Below, one piece after another: positions 1 to 8,526 of a stretch of DNA of 64,000 nt. This DNA is from an uncultured Chlorobiaceae bacterium (GTDB lineage: Bacteria > Bacteroidota > Chlorobiia > Chlorobiales > Chlorobiaceae). The translations under genes and the position numbers were made by a program. Positions within the stretch are counted from its first letter, which is position 1; each line of letters starts with the position of its first letter. The stretch lies in NCBI GenBank assembly GCA_903994365.1, contig CAJEXL010000010.1, forward strand, positions 1 to 64,000, in the 5' to 3' direction. The notes beneath the pieces were generated by a model that did not search any database, was not told the DNA's origin, and worked only from the letters and a program-made list of their open reading frames with translations.

Positions 1-3
1 AAA

Positions 4-114
4 ACTCGGCGACGACCTACTCTCCCGCGGTTAGGCAGTACCATCGGCTCTCCAGGGCTTAACTACTCTGTTCGGAATGGGAAGAGGTGATCACCTGGGA
101 AAAAGTCGCCGACA
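4..114 (-). rRNA. rrf: 5S ribosomal RNA
   Basis: Read on the minus strand this has the 5S landmarks: a CCCATTCCGAAC loop, AGTTAAGCCC, CCGATGGTACT and GCGGGAGAGTAGGTCG. The two ends pair as helix I (tcggcgac near 112-105 with gtcgccga near 13-6), and CCCAGG pairs with the CCTGGAG segment as helix II, so the molecule looks complete at about 111 nt. No 23S rRNA lies upstream of it. The sequence directly 5' is a bchJ fragment, so this is either an orphan 5S or an assembly or rearrangement junction. The window starts almost exactly at the 3' end of the gene. Confidence 0.9.
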
Positions 115-560
115 ACTGGCTGCGTGGGAAATGTTACCTTGACTGTTATTTCCGGCGGGCGGCTCATACTGTACGAGAACTCACCGCTTCCAGCAAAGGT
201 CCAGGCATTTTTGCTGATAGCGAAGATGAGCACTCTGAATGCCGGGCGTGGCGGGAGAAGCTTCACTATTTTCTGGAAGATGCCGGGAATACGTACCTTC
301 AACAAGTAGCGGGCGGTTCTTTCACCCGACTCTTTCAGGATACTGGCTGTCGCCGTATCCCCTATCTCCTTTTGCAGTGCTCCCACAAGAGTGTGAAATT
401 TCGTCTCCTCAGTCATCTCTTTCGGCAGGTTTCCGACAAGATACCCCTGGCCGATTTTTCGGAGCATATTTTCTGCTTTTGTTTTCCCGTAGCTCGCTTC
501 AAGAGCTGCAACAGTCTGGATAATGGAATTGGGGCCTATTTTGCTGGATGGCGTGGTCAT
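115..560 (-). pseudogene. bchJ: Truncated bchJ (V4R-domain, bacteriochlorophyll 4-vinyl reductase-like) running into 5S rRNA
   Basis: The reading frame from an ATG at 560 gives about 148 residues resembling BchJ, the V4R-domain protein tied to 4-vinyl reduction or substrate delivery in bacteriochlorophyll synthesis. Recognisable parts are the GPNSIIQ start, the KILKESGE-like helix region and SKNAWTFAGSGEFSY near residues 117-130. BchJ proteins are usually about 200 residues. Here the C-terminal cysteine-containing part of V4R is missing, and the frame simply continues into the 5S rRNA gene, stopping inside it. Either the gene is broken by a rearrangement at the 5S, or the assembly joined two places here. 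The family assignment is by recognition of the N-terminal two thirds only. Confidence 0.6.
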
Positions 561-577
561 TACAAATTTGATTTTGG

Positions 578-1687
578 TTACAGGGCGTTATTGATTCGAA
601 TATCGATATGTTCTGTTCTCCATCGTGCTCGAACGGTTACCTTTTCCGGATAATATCCGAATGGTTCGGCTGGTTGATAAGGGTGGATGGAGCCAGAGTT
701 CCATTGCGGTTTTGGCTCCCTTTTTTTACTCCTTGATGATACAAAAGCGCTGATGGTATAGCTCCCGGGCGGAAGTTCCGCGAACGAGTAGTGAAATATT
801 CCCTTTTTGCCACGAGACGCAGTGGTGCTGAAAGATGCTGTTTGACTTGATGCTTCAACAACAATCTCCTCTCCTGCAGCAAAACATCTTCCTGCTATGC
901 TTCCTGTGTCGGAAGAGGTTACTGCTGAATTGTCTTTGGCTGGCTTGGCGCTTTTTGGTATTACGGACAGCCTGAAGAGAAGATCGGCAGAACCTGTTGG
1001 AACAAGAGCGGTACTACTTAGCCCAATCTCTTCCGATCCCGCAGTGTAGCGCAAGTCATTGTTGCTGTCGTTAATCGCAATAACCCTGTATGAACCTGCT
1101 GCAAGGTGTTTGAACGAGAAGGCACCGGAAGCTTCTGCCTGAATGAGGTAATCAGGCCTTCTTGTCAGCAGATTCTCTGTATCATCGTTATTATTGCGCT
1201 CTGCAAAAGCGAGCAGCAGCGCATTTTTTGCTGGAGAAAGGTCATTATTGATCACTTTTCCGCTGATGGTACAGTTATCAATAACCGGACCTGTGGAAAA
1301 CGCCATAGTAAATGGAGCTGCAAAGCTTCCTCCCTGGTTCTCCCTGAGAGTTTTGTTGATGGTGATGCTGTAGGTCTGGTTTTTATCGAGAGGTTTGTCG
1401 ACGATCAGTTCTGCGCTTTTTCCGTCGCAGCTCAAGTCGTATTCTCCTAAAGAGGGGGAGATATGGAGGGCATTGATCAATTGCCTCGCTGTTATCTCAT
1501 GGTTGAAGGTGAGCCGGATTCTCCTGGTCGAGACATTAACCCTTGATGGCTCAGGTTCTGAGGAGATCAATTGCAACTGACCGATATTTGCTGGGCCTCC
1601 TGAGGGTGGGATATCGGATGCACAGCCTCCGGCAAGCCAGAGCAGAAGAGGAAGCAACATCGTCTTGATGCGGGAGGTACTCTGCAT
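578..1687 (-). CDS. Lipoprotein with N-terminal bacterial Ig-like domain
   Basis: A 369-residue protein starting with a charged and hydrophobic leader and a lipobox, LAGGC, at residues 19-23, so an outer-membrane or periplasmic lipoprotein is expected. Residues about 35-130 resemble the Ig-like (SbsA/Big_5) domain: SSEPEPSRVNVSTRRIRLTFNHEI near the start and a TYSITIN strand followed by a FTMAFSTG ending. The rest contains two stretches resembling carboxypeptidase-regulatory or transthyretin-like folds (SGAFSFKHLAAGSYRVIAIND and FHYSFAELPPGSYTISAF). Such Ig-like lipoproteins are common in Bacteroidetes/Chlorobi and of unknown function. It ends 17 bases from the bchJ start, in the same direction. 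Confidence 0.75.
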   Translation of the reverse strand: MQSTSRIKTMLLPLLLWLAGGCASDIPPSGGPANIGQLQLISSEPEPSRVNVSTRRIRLTFNHEITARQLINALHISPSLGEYDLSCDGKSAELIVDKPLDKNQTYSITINKTLRENQGGSFAAPFTMAFSTGPVIDNCTISGKVINNDLSPAKNALLLAFAERNNNDDTENLLTRRPDYLIQAEASGAFSFKHLAAGSYRVIAINDSNNDLRYTAGSEEIGLSSTALVPTGSADLLFRLSVIPKSAKPAKDNSAVTSSDTGSIAGRCFAAGEEIVVEASSQTASFSTTASRGKKGIFHYSFAELPPGSYTISAFVSSRSKKREPKPQWNSGSIHPYQPAEPFGYYPEKVTVRARWRTEHIDIRINNAL

Positions 1688-1812
1688 GAAAATCCTTCGG
1701 CCCTCTGTGAAGAGAGGCTTGATTGTATCTGACCGTGAAAATTCGTAAATTAGAAACTAATGTAGTTCTATAAAAGTTTTTCGTGAAAAATTATAGATTG
1801 AGTGCCATATAG

Positions 1813-3288
1813 ATGCCCAGACAAAATTATAAAGTTCTTTATGTCTCCGGTGAAGTTTCTCCTTTTGTAAGAATCAGCCAGCTTGCTGATTTTATGGCAT
1901 CTTTTCCCCAGGCTATCGAAGAAGAGGGGTTTGAGGCTCGTATCATGATGCCGAAATATGGCACTATCAATGACCGAAAGTTTAGACTTCACGATGTTTT
2001 ACGTCTCTCTGACATTGAAGTTCAGCTCAAGGAGAAAATTGACTTGCTGAATGTCAAGGTTACGGCTTTACCTTCAAGCAAGATCCAGACATATTTTCTT
2101 TATAACGAAAAATATTTTAAGCGCAATGGTCTTTTTTCAGAGATATACAATCCGGCTGATCTGAAGGGAAGCACTGACAAGGTTATATTTTTCAATGTAG
2201 GCGTGCTTGAGACCCTGTTGCGTCTTGGTTGGAAGCCCGATATTATTCATTGCCATGACTGGCATGCCAGTCTTATTCCTCTTCTTTTGAAAACAGTTTA
2301 TGCCTCGAACGACTTTTTCAAGGATATAAAAACCGTTCTGACCATTCACAATATTTATCGTCAGGGGGTGCTGCCCTACAAGGCATTCCAGAGGTCGCTC
2401 TCTGATGATGTCTGCTCTGGCCTTTATTGCGCTAATGATGAGGTGAACATGCTCTATACCGGTGTTCAGCATGTCGATCTTCTTACAACAACCTCCAGGC
2501 TTTATGCTGAGGAGATTGTAAGCAATGGCCCAAAAACTTATGGGATCGGGCGGGTTCTTGAAGAGTATAAGGCAACATTATATGGCATTGTTAACCGTAT
2601 TGATGGCAGGCAGTGGAACCCTTTGACTGACAAGTTGATTAAAAAGCGGTATAGTCTGGAGCATTTTGAATTAAAGCTTGATAATAAAAAAGCGCTGCTT
2701 GAGCATGCTGGCCTCCCCTGTCGTGAAGGGGTTCCGCTCGTGGGAGTTATTGCCAATTTTGATGAATTTCAGGGCGCTGAGCTCCTCCTGCAGAGCCTGG
2801 AGCAGCTTGTTACACTGGATATTCAGCTTGTTGTCAGTGGAACTGGTGACAAGAAATATGAGAAACTGTTTCAGGATTTTGTTCTGGAGCATCCCGGGCA
2901 GGTAAGTGTTCAGACTGAATATTCTGATACGTTGTTTCATCTTATCATAGCAGGGCTGGATATTTTGCTGATGCCAGGCATGATTGAGTCATGTGGTATG
3001 ATTCAGATGTTTGCCATGAATTACGGGACGATACCGGTAGCCTATGCTGCTGGCGGTATTGTTGAAACAATAGTGGATTATGTGGAAGGGAGTGGTACGG
3101 GGTTTATCTTTTATGAGTATACCGTAGCGTCGCTTGTTGACAAACTTGCTGACGCTCTTCAATGCTTCCACGATGAGGAGTGCTGGATGCAGATTGTTGC
3201 TGAGGCCATGAAGAGCGACTTTACCTGGAAAAATTCGGCAGAGGAGTATGATCATCTCTACCGTGAACTTCTTGAGCCAAAGGGATGA
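1813..3288 (+). CDS. glgA: Glycogen synthase (GT5, ADP-glucose type), Chlorobi variant
   Basis: The 491-residue protein extends alpha-1,4-glucan chains from a nucleotide-glucose donor, the carbon store of green sulfur bacteria. It has the two-Rossmann GT5 layout: KVLYVSGEVSPFV at residues 7-19, HCHDWHASLIPL near 153, TIHNIYRQGVLPY near 181, and the C-terminal ESCGMIQMFAMNYGTIPVAY segment, matching the E-x-C-G motif of the family. The usual KTGGLADV donor-binding motif reads VRISQLADF here. Its last four bases overlap the gmhB start (ATGA), so the two are co-translated. The start at 1813 is the first ATG upstream of the conserved N-terminus. Confidence 0.88.
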   Translation: MPRQNYKVLYVSGEVSPFVRISQLADFMASFPQAIEEEGFEARIMMPKYGTINDRKFRLHDVLRLSDIEVQLKEKIDLLNVKVTALPSSKIQTYFLYNEKYFKRNGLFSEIYNPADLKGSTDKVIFFNVGVLETLLRLGWKPDIIHCHDWHASLIPLLLKTVYASNDFFKDIKTVLTIHNIYRQGVLPYKAFQRSLSDDVCSGLYCANDEVNMLYTGVQHVDLLTTTSRLYAEEIVSNGPKTYGIGRVLEEYKATLYGIVNRIDGRQWNPLTDKLIKKRYSLEHFELKLDNKKALLEHAGLPCREGVPLVGVIANFDEFQGAELLLQSLEQLVTLDIQLVVSGTGDKKYEKLFQDFVLEHPGQVSVQTEYSDTLFHLIIAGLDILLMPGMIESCGMIQMFAMNYGTIPVAYAAGGIVETIVDYVEGSGTGFIFYEYTVASLVDKLADALQCFHDEECWMQIVAEAMKSDFTWKNSAEEYDHLYRELLEPKG

Positions 3289-3878
3289 TAATGCAGAGAA
3301 TCAAAGTTCTTTTTCTTGACCGGGACGGAACAATTAATCAGGATACTGGCTCTTATATCTCTTCGAAAGAGCAGCTTGTTCTCATTGATCGTGCCGATGA
3401 GGCCATCGCACTTGCAAAGAGTGCCGGGTTTCGGATTGTTATTGTGAGCAATCAGGCTGGCATTGCAAGAGGTATTGCCACCAGAGAGCAGGTAGAAGAG
3501 GTGAATCGTTATCTGAATGCTCTGCTTTCGGCAAAAGGTGCTGGCTTTGACCGTTGCTATTACTGTCCCTTTCATCCTGAGTACCCCCATCCTGAGTACG
3601 ACCGTTTCGCTGATTTTCGGAAACCGGCGACGGGTATGGTTGAGCAGGCAATTAATGAATTTTTGGAAGAGGGGCTCATTGTTGATCGGAAAGCATCCTT
3701 TTTTGTTGGTGATAAAACACTTGATGTTGAGTGTGCTCTGCGTGCAGGGCTCAGGCCTCTGCTGGTACGGACAGGGCATAATGAAGAAAAGCTCTGTGTT
3801 GAGCGGAATATCATTCCTGAATATGTCGCTGATGATCTCTATCACGCCGTTACGGAGCATATTCTTGCCTCTTCCTGA
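3285..3878 (+). CDS. gmhB: HAD-family heptose-1,7-bisphosphate phosphatase-like protein
   Basis: A 197-residue HAD phosphatase. The nucleophile motif FLDRDGTIN lies at residues 10-18 (D12 and D14), SNQAGIARG near 55 is motif II, and GDKTLDVECALRAG near 142 carries the last acidic motif. GmhB removes the 1-phosphate from D-glycero-manno-heptose bisphosphate during ADP-heptose synthesis for LPS. The zinc loop is half present: CYYCPFHPE is there, but the C-x-C before RKP is replaced by FADFRKP. This is degenerate compared with classical GmhB and resembles some histidinol-phosphatase-like relatives. Translation may begin at 3285 or at the second ATG (3291). It overlaps glgA. Confidence 0.75.
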   Translation: MIMQRIKVLFLDRDGTINQDTGSYISSKEQLVLIDRADEAIALAKSAGFRIVIVSNQAGIARGIATREQVEEVNRYLNALLSAKGAGFDRCYYCPFHPEYPHPEYDRFADFRKPATGMVEQAINEFLEEGLIVDRKASFFVGDKTLDVECALRAGLRPLLVRTGHNEEKLCVERNIIPEYVADDLYHAVTEHILASS

Positions 3879-3914
3879 CTCTGCTGGTTTTTTTGACCCC
3901 GGACTTCGGCTCTC

Positions 3915-5039
3915 ATGCTGACGCTTTATCTGCACATTCCATTCTGTAAGGCTCGCTGCTCCTACTGTGATTTTTATCTTGTGACGCAGACGGAGCATGT
4001 CAGCGCCTTTTTCAGGGCGCTTTTTATTGAGACGGCTCTTCGTTCCGCTGATCTTCAGGGGCAGAGAATCAGTGCCATCCATTTTGGAGGCGGCACACCC
4101 TCTTTTGTGCCAGTGCGATTTCTTGCAGAGTGGCTTGACCAGGTCGCTTCGTTCTCTACATTTGCTTCCGATATTGAAATTGCTCTTGAGGCCAATCCCG
4201 AAGATCTCACTGCAGAGACAATGGATGAACTGCGTGCGGCAGGGGTAACGCGGATCAGTCTTGGTGTACAGTCATTTATTCCTGAAAAGCTGAAGATACT
4301 TGGCCGGAAGCATAGCTCGCTTGAGTCGCAGCAGGTAACCGCTTCTGCGCTCAGGAGGTTTGACTCCGTAAGTCTTGATCTTATCTGCGGAGTTCCAGGT
4401 GAGGATTGTTCGATGTGGGATGCCGATCTTCATGCCGCACTCTCGCTTCGGCCCCAGCATCTTTCTGTCTATATGCTTTCGGTTGAGCCGAAAACTATGC
4501 TGCATCACAAGATAGCAAAAGGACTGCTTGCTGTTCCCGACGATGCCGTGCAGGCTGCCTTCTATGAAGAGGCTCTTGGCAAGATGGCTTGCCATGGATA
4601 TAGCCATTATGAAGTTTCCAATTTTTGTCAGCCGGGTCATCATTCCCGTTACAATCTTGCGAGCTGGATGCGTGAGCCATACCTTGGTTTTGGCCCCTCG
4701 GCCCATAGTTTTCTTGTTACTGAAGAGCGCGAGATTCGCATGGCGAATGTGTCGAGCTTGAGCCGCTATATTGCGGCACCCCACGACGCAGTAGCGTTTC
4801 GTGAAGAGTTGTCCGCCGAAGAGCGGTTTACTGAACAGGTTTTTCTCTCATTGCGAATAAACATCGGTCTGGATGTTGAGTTTTTGCTAAAAGAAAATAA
4901 ATTGGGGCATCTTGTTTTAAAAAGTATTGATCAATTTAGAGAGAGAGGGTGGGTTCGGCAGCATGCAGGGCTCATTTACCTGACCGAGAAAGGTTTTTTG
5001 TTTGCCGATTTTATTGCAGGGGCTCTTATTTTCGGCTAA
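3915..5039 (+). CDS. hemW: HemW-like radical SAM protein (heme chaperone / coproporphyrinogen oxidase-like)
   Basis: 374 residues. The radical SAM cluster motif is C11-x3-C15-x2-C18 immediately after the start, in YLHIPFCKARCSYCDF, with the IHFGGGTPSF glycine motif near residue 57 and RISLGVQSF near 118. The C-terminal HemN_C domain covers the last 80 residues. HemW proteins lack the extra N-terminal arm and the substrate residues of true HemN and are thought to insert heme, although older annotation calls them oxygen-independent coproporphyrinogen III oxidases. The start at 3915 is well supported because the Fe-S motif needs to lie near the N-terminus. It follows gmhB by 36 bases. Confidence 0.85.
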   Translation: MLTLYLHIPFCKARCSYCDFYLVTQTEHVSAFFRALFIETALRSADLQGQRISAIHFGGGTPSFVPVRFLAEWLDQVASFSTFASDIEIALEANPEDLTAETMDELRAAGVTRISLGVQSFIPEKLKILGRKHSSLESQQVTASALRRFDSVSLDLICGVPGEDCSMWDADLHAALSLRPQHLSVYMLSVEPKTMLHHKIAKGLLAVPDDAVQAAFYEEALGKMACHGYSHYEVSNFCQPGHHSRYNLASWMREPYLGFGPSAHSFLVTEEREIRMANVSSLSRYIAAPHDAVAFREELSAEERFTEQVFLSLRINIGLDVEFLLKENKLGHLVLKSIDQFRERGWVRQHAGLIYLTEKGFLFADFIAGALIFG

Positions 5040-5067
5040 CTCACTCCATCAGAGTACGATTTTATCT

Positions 5068-7707
5068 ATGACACACCGGACGATTAACCGCATGGTTGCT
5101 GCGGTTCTTTTTTTGGTCGCGGAAGTTTTATATCTCCGCACTATGGCCCCAACCTTTTCGTTTTGGGATTGCGGAGAGTTTATTGCTACTGCTGTTACCC
5201 TTGGAATTCCTCACCCGCCGGGTGCCCCCCTTTTTCTGCTGCTCGGGCGTCTCTTTTCCATGATTCCTTTTTTCAGCGATACCGGTGCACGGGTCAACCT
5301 GATAAGCACGCTCGCCAGTGCGGCTACCATCATGTTGACCTATCTGATTATTGTCCGGTTGATAACCCATTATCGCAAGAGTGAGCCCGATTTGTGGAGC
5401 CTGGCTGAAAAGGTATCAGCCTATGGCGGGGCTGTTATCGGAGCGCTGGCTCTTGCCCTCTCCGACAGCTTCTGGTTCAATGCTGTTGAGGCAGAGGTGT
5501 ACGCCCTCTCATCACTTTTTACTGCTCTGGTTGTCTGGCTGATTCTTCGCTGGTATGAAGAGGATCCCGCCCCGGGTAATGAACGGTGGCTCTTGCTTGT
5601 CATGTACATTATAGGGCTTTCAATAGGGGTTCACCTGCTCAGTCTTCTGGCAGTTTTTGCAGTTGCATTGCTTTATTACTTCAAGAAGTATGAGGTTACT
5701 GTTAAATCCTTTGCACTCTTTACCCTTGCCTCGTCCGGACTTTTTTTTCTGATTTATATTGGCATTATCAAAGGTCTTCCGATTTTGCTGCAGCTCACCT
5801 CCTGGTGGGGATTTATACTCTTTCTCATACTGCTTGGCTATGGAACATGGTATTCGCACAGAAACCGAATGGCTCTGTTGAATACCATGTTTGTCTCTCT
5901 TATTCTGATCGTTATCGGCTATACCTCCTATGGCATGATCTCGGTGCGGGCGCAGGCAGGACCGCCTATCAACGAGAATAATCCATCCACTTCCGTGACA
6001 TTTTTCTCCTATCTCAACCGCGATCAGTATGGTGAGATGCCGCTCTGGCCGAGGCGCTGGTCTCCTGAGCCGGTGCACCAGTATTATTACAGCCACTATG
6101 CAAGTGATCTCGACTATTTTCTCTCCTATCAGATGGAGAAAATGTATTTCCGCTATTTCGGCTGGCAGTTTATTGGCAGGGAGCATGATATGGAGGGAGC
6201 TGGAGTTGATTGGTCGGTACTGTGGGGAATACCGTTTCTTGTCGGGCTGGTTGGCGCAATAACCCATTTCAGGCGTCAGTGGAAGATGGGACTGGTTGTT
6301 ACCGCTCTCTTTGTTCTTACCGGTGCGGCACTGGTGATCTATCTCAACCAGACAGAACCTCAGCCGCGAGAGCGGGATTACAGTTATGCTGGCAGTTTTT
6401 TTGCCTTTGCTCTCTGGATAGGGATAGGGGTTGAGAGTATCTGGCAGTGGCTTGGCAAGCGGTTGAAGCTTGTTGGCAGCAGACCGCAGCTACTTTTTGC
6501 TGTGCTGACGGTTTTTGCAGGGCTGTTATTGATTAATGGCCGGATGTTGCAGGCGAACTATCGTATGCACAACCGTTCCGGAAACTATGTTCCTTGGGAC
6601 TGGGCCTGGAATATGCTCCAGAGCTGTGAGAAAGATGCTATTCTTTTTACCAATGGTGATAATGATACCTTTCCTTTGTGGTATCTGCAGGAGGTTGAGC
6701 GTATCAGGACTGATGTGCGAGTGGTCAATCTGAGTCTCGCCAATACCGGCTGGTACCTCAATCAGTTGAAAAACAGCTCTCCTCGTGGGGCGAAACCGGT
6801 GGAATTCAGTTTGGGTGACGGAGAGATTGATGCCATCACCTATGTTCCCATTGATTCGGTTGATGCCGTACTTCCTTCGCAGCTTGCCCGTCGGGAGCTG
6901 TTGCGTGAGTCAACCCTTCATGCTTTTTCGTTGCCTGCTGAGCCGGTTGACACCATGATCTGGCTTTTGAAACCCGGATTGGTCTATAATGATCAGGGTT
7001 ATCTTCGGCCGCAGGATATTGCGGTCTATGAGATTCTGATGAATAATTTTGCCCGGCGGCCAATCTATTTTGCATTGACGGTCGATCCGGAAAGCATGAT
7101 TGGTCTTGAGAACTATCTTCGTCTCGATGGTCTGGCCTATAAAGTTGTTCCGCTTAAAAGTGTCGATACCATGAGCTATGTTGATCCGGTACTGCTGTAC
7201 AGAAATCTTGTACAGCTCTACAGGTACAGGAACCTTAATAATACTGAAGTGACTCTTGAGGAGACCTCAAGGAGGTTGTGCGGCAACTACTCCCCGCTCT
7301 TTGTCCGTCTTGCCCTTGAACTGGCAGCAGATCCTTCCGGGGTTATTCCTGTACGCGATGCGTCAGGTGCGGTGCGGAATGTCAGGCGTGGAACTCTCGC
7401 GCTGGAGGTGCTTGATATTTCAGCGAGGCTTATGCCTCTTGCACAGTATCCTCTGAATCCAGAACTTGCAGGCTCGGTGATTGCTCTCTATGTTCTCCTT
7501 GGAGAAAAGCAGAAAACCTCTGCGTATATTGAATATCTTGAGAAGTTGAGCAGCCACTCTTCACCCGGATCTGATCCTCGTCTTTTTTATGCTCTGGCAA
7601 GGGCGTATCATGATGTCGGCAGAAAAGAGGAGGCCAAACGTCTTGTGGAGTCGCTTGCCGAAGAGCTTAAAGAGCCTGGATTGATCAAAGAATTTGAAAC
7701 TAACTAA
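5068..7707 (+). CDS. DUF2723 family multi-pass membrane protein (putative glycosyltransferase)
   Basis: A protein of about 879 residues. The N-terminal half has many hydrophobic segments and the DUF2723 signature: RTMAPTFSFWDCGEFIATAVTLGIPHPPGAPLF in the first 60 residues, including the D-C-G-E pair expected for a polyprenyl-sugar-dependent transferase, then SDSFWFNAVEAEVY near 140. The C-terminal part is soluble and ends with a TPR-like stretch (LFYALARAYHDVGRKEEAKRL). The family is typical of Bacteroidetes/Chlorobi and related to TMEM260 O-mannosyltransferases; the substrate here is unknown. The ATG at 5068 is preferred because upstream codons overlap hemW. Confidence 0.8.
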   Translation: MTHRTINRMVAAVLFLVAEVLYLRTMAPTFSFWDCGEFIATAVTLGIPHPPGAPLFLLLGRLFSMIPFFSDTGARVNLISTLASAATIMLTYLIIVRLITHYRKSEPDLWSLAEKVSAYGGAVIGALALALSDSFWFNAVEAEVYALSSLFTALVVWLILRWYEEDPAPGNERWLLLVMYIIGLSIGVHLLSLLAVFAVALLYYFKKYEVTVKSFALFTLASSGLFFLIYIGIIKGLPILLQLTSWWGFILFLILLGYGTWYSHRNRMALLNTMFVSLILIVIGYTSYGMISVRAQAGPPINENNPSTSVTFFSYLNRDQYGEMPLWPRRWSPEPVHQYYYSHYASDLDYFLSYQMEKMYFRYFGWQFIGREHDMEGAGVDWSVLWGIPFLVGLVGAITHFRRQWKMGLVVTALFVLTGAALVIYLNQTEPQPRERDYSYAGSFFAFALWIGIGVESIWQWLGKRLKLVGSRPQLLFAVLTVFAGLLLINGRMLQANYRMHNRSGNYVPWDWAWNMLQSCEKDAILFTNGDNDTFPLWYLQEVERIRTDVRVVNLSLANTGWYLNQLKNSSPRGAKPVEFSLGDGEIDAITYVPIDSVDAVLPSQLARRELLRESTLHAFSLPAEPVDTMIWLLKPGLVYNDQGYLRPQDIAVYEILMNNFARRPIYFALTVDPESMIGLENYLRLDGLAYKVVPLKSVDTMSYVDPVLLYRNLVQLYRYRNLNNTEVTLEETSRRLCGNYSPLFVRLALELAADPSGVIPVRDASGAVRNVRRGTLALEVLDISARLMPLAQYPLNPELAGSVIALYVLLGEKQKTSAYIEYLEKLSSHSSPGSDPRLFYALARAYHDVGRKEEAKRLVESLAEELKEPGLIKEFETN

Positions 7708-7712
7708 ATATT

Positions 7713-8513
7713 ATGCAGAGCATTATTCATCCAACCGCGATTATTGGTCAAAGTGCCATTCTTGGAGAGGGTGTCAGCGTTGGTGCCTATTCAGTTCTTG
7801 AGGATGATGTTGAAATCGGTGCTGGCACCAAAATATGGCCCCATGTCCATATTGCCTCAGGTGCCCGAATCGGAAGCGACTGCAAGATATATTCCGGTGC
7901 GGTACTTGCTACAGAGCCCCAGGATCTCAAGTTTTCTGGCGAAAAAACGTATCTCTATGTCGGCGACAGGACGGTTGTTCGGGAGTGTGTGACTCTTAAT
8001 CGTGGCACCATGGCGAGCGGCAAGACGGTCATTGGTTCTGATAATCTCTTTATGGCCTATTCGCATGTCGGCCATGATTGTGTGATTGGTAACCATGTTG
8101 TGGTTGCAAATTGCGTCCCGTTTGGCGGTCATTGTGAGGTGGGTGATTATGTGGTTATTGGGGGACTTGCAGGTGTCCATCAATTCGTGCGGATTGGACG
8201 CTTCTCAATGGTGGGCGCACTGTCGAGGGCTACGCTGGATGTGCCCCCCTTTGTTATGGCCTCTGGTCACGAAGCCTTTCGTTTTGAGGGTCTTAACAGC
8301 ATTGGTCTGAAGCGGAGGGGCTTTACCTCCGGGCAGATAAGCCTCATCAAAGATGTCTACAGGATTATTTTTCAGTCGGGTCTGCTTCTCGCCAATGCTC
8401 TTGAAAAGGTAAAGTCGGAATTTCCTCCCGAGCCTGAACTTCTTGAGATTCTTGATTTTTTTGCGGCGGGCAGCCATGGCAGAAAATTTATCAGGCCTTT
8501 CAATCACAAATAG
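7713..8513 (+). CDS. lpxA: UDP-N-acetylglucosamine O-acyltransferase
   Basis: 266 residues of left-handed beta-helix hexapeptide repeats (IGQSAILGEGVSVGAYSVLEDDVEIGAGTKI), then AYSHVGHDCVIGNHVVVAN with the catalytic histidine and GGLAGVHQFVRIGRFSMVGA. The C-terminal helical domain starts near 190 (GLNSIGLKRRGF). LpxA transfers a 3-hydroxyacyl chain from ACP to UDP-GlcNAc in the cytoplasm, the first step of lipid A synthesis. It lies 5 bases after the DUF2723 gene and just upstream of the ROK kinase. Confidence 0.93.
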   Translation: MQSIIHPTAIIGQSAILGEGVSVGAYSVLEDDVEIGAGTKIWPHVHIASGARIGSDCKIYSGAVLATEPQDLKFSGEKTYLYVGDRTVVRECVTLNRGTMASGKTVIGSDNLFMAYSHVGHDCVIGNHVVVANCVPFGGHCEVGDYVVIGGLAGVHQFVRIGRFSMVGALSRATLDVPPFVMASGHEAFRFEGLNSIGLKRRGFTSGQISLIKDVYRIIFQSGLLLANALEKVKSEFPPEPELLEILDFFAAGSHGRKFIRPFNHK

Positions 8514-8526
8514 TTAATGCGGCACT

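Noticed and set aside
3258..4082. 274-codon frame opposite gmhB and the start of hemW
   Set aside because: Antisense to two recognisable genes; no motif.
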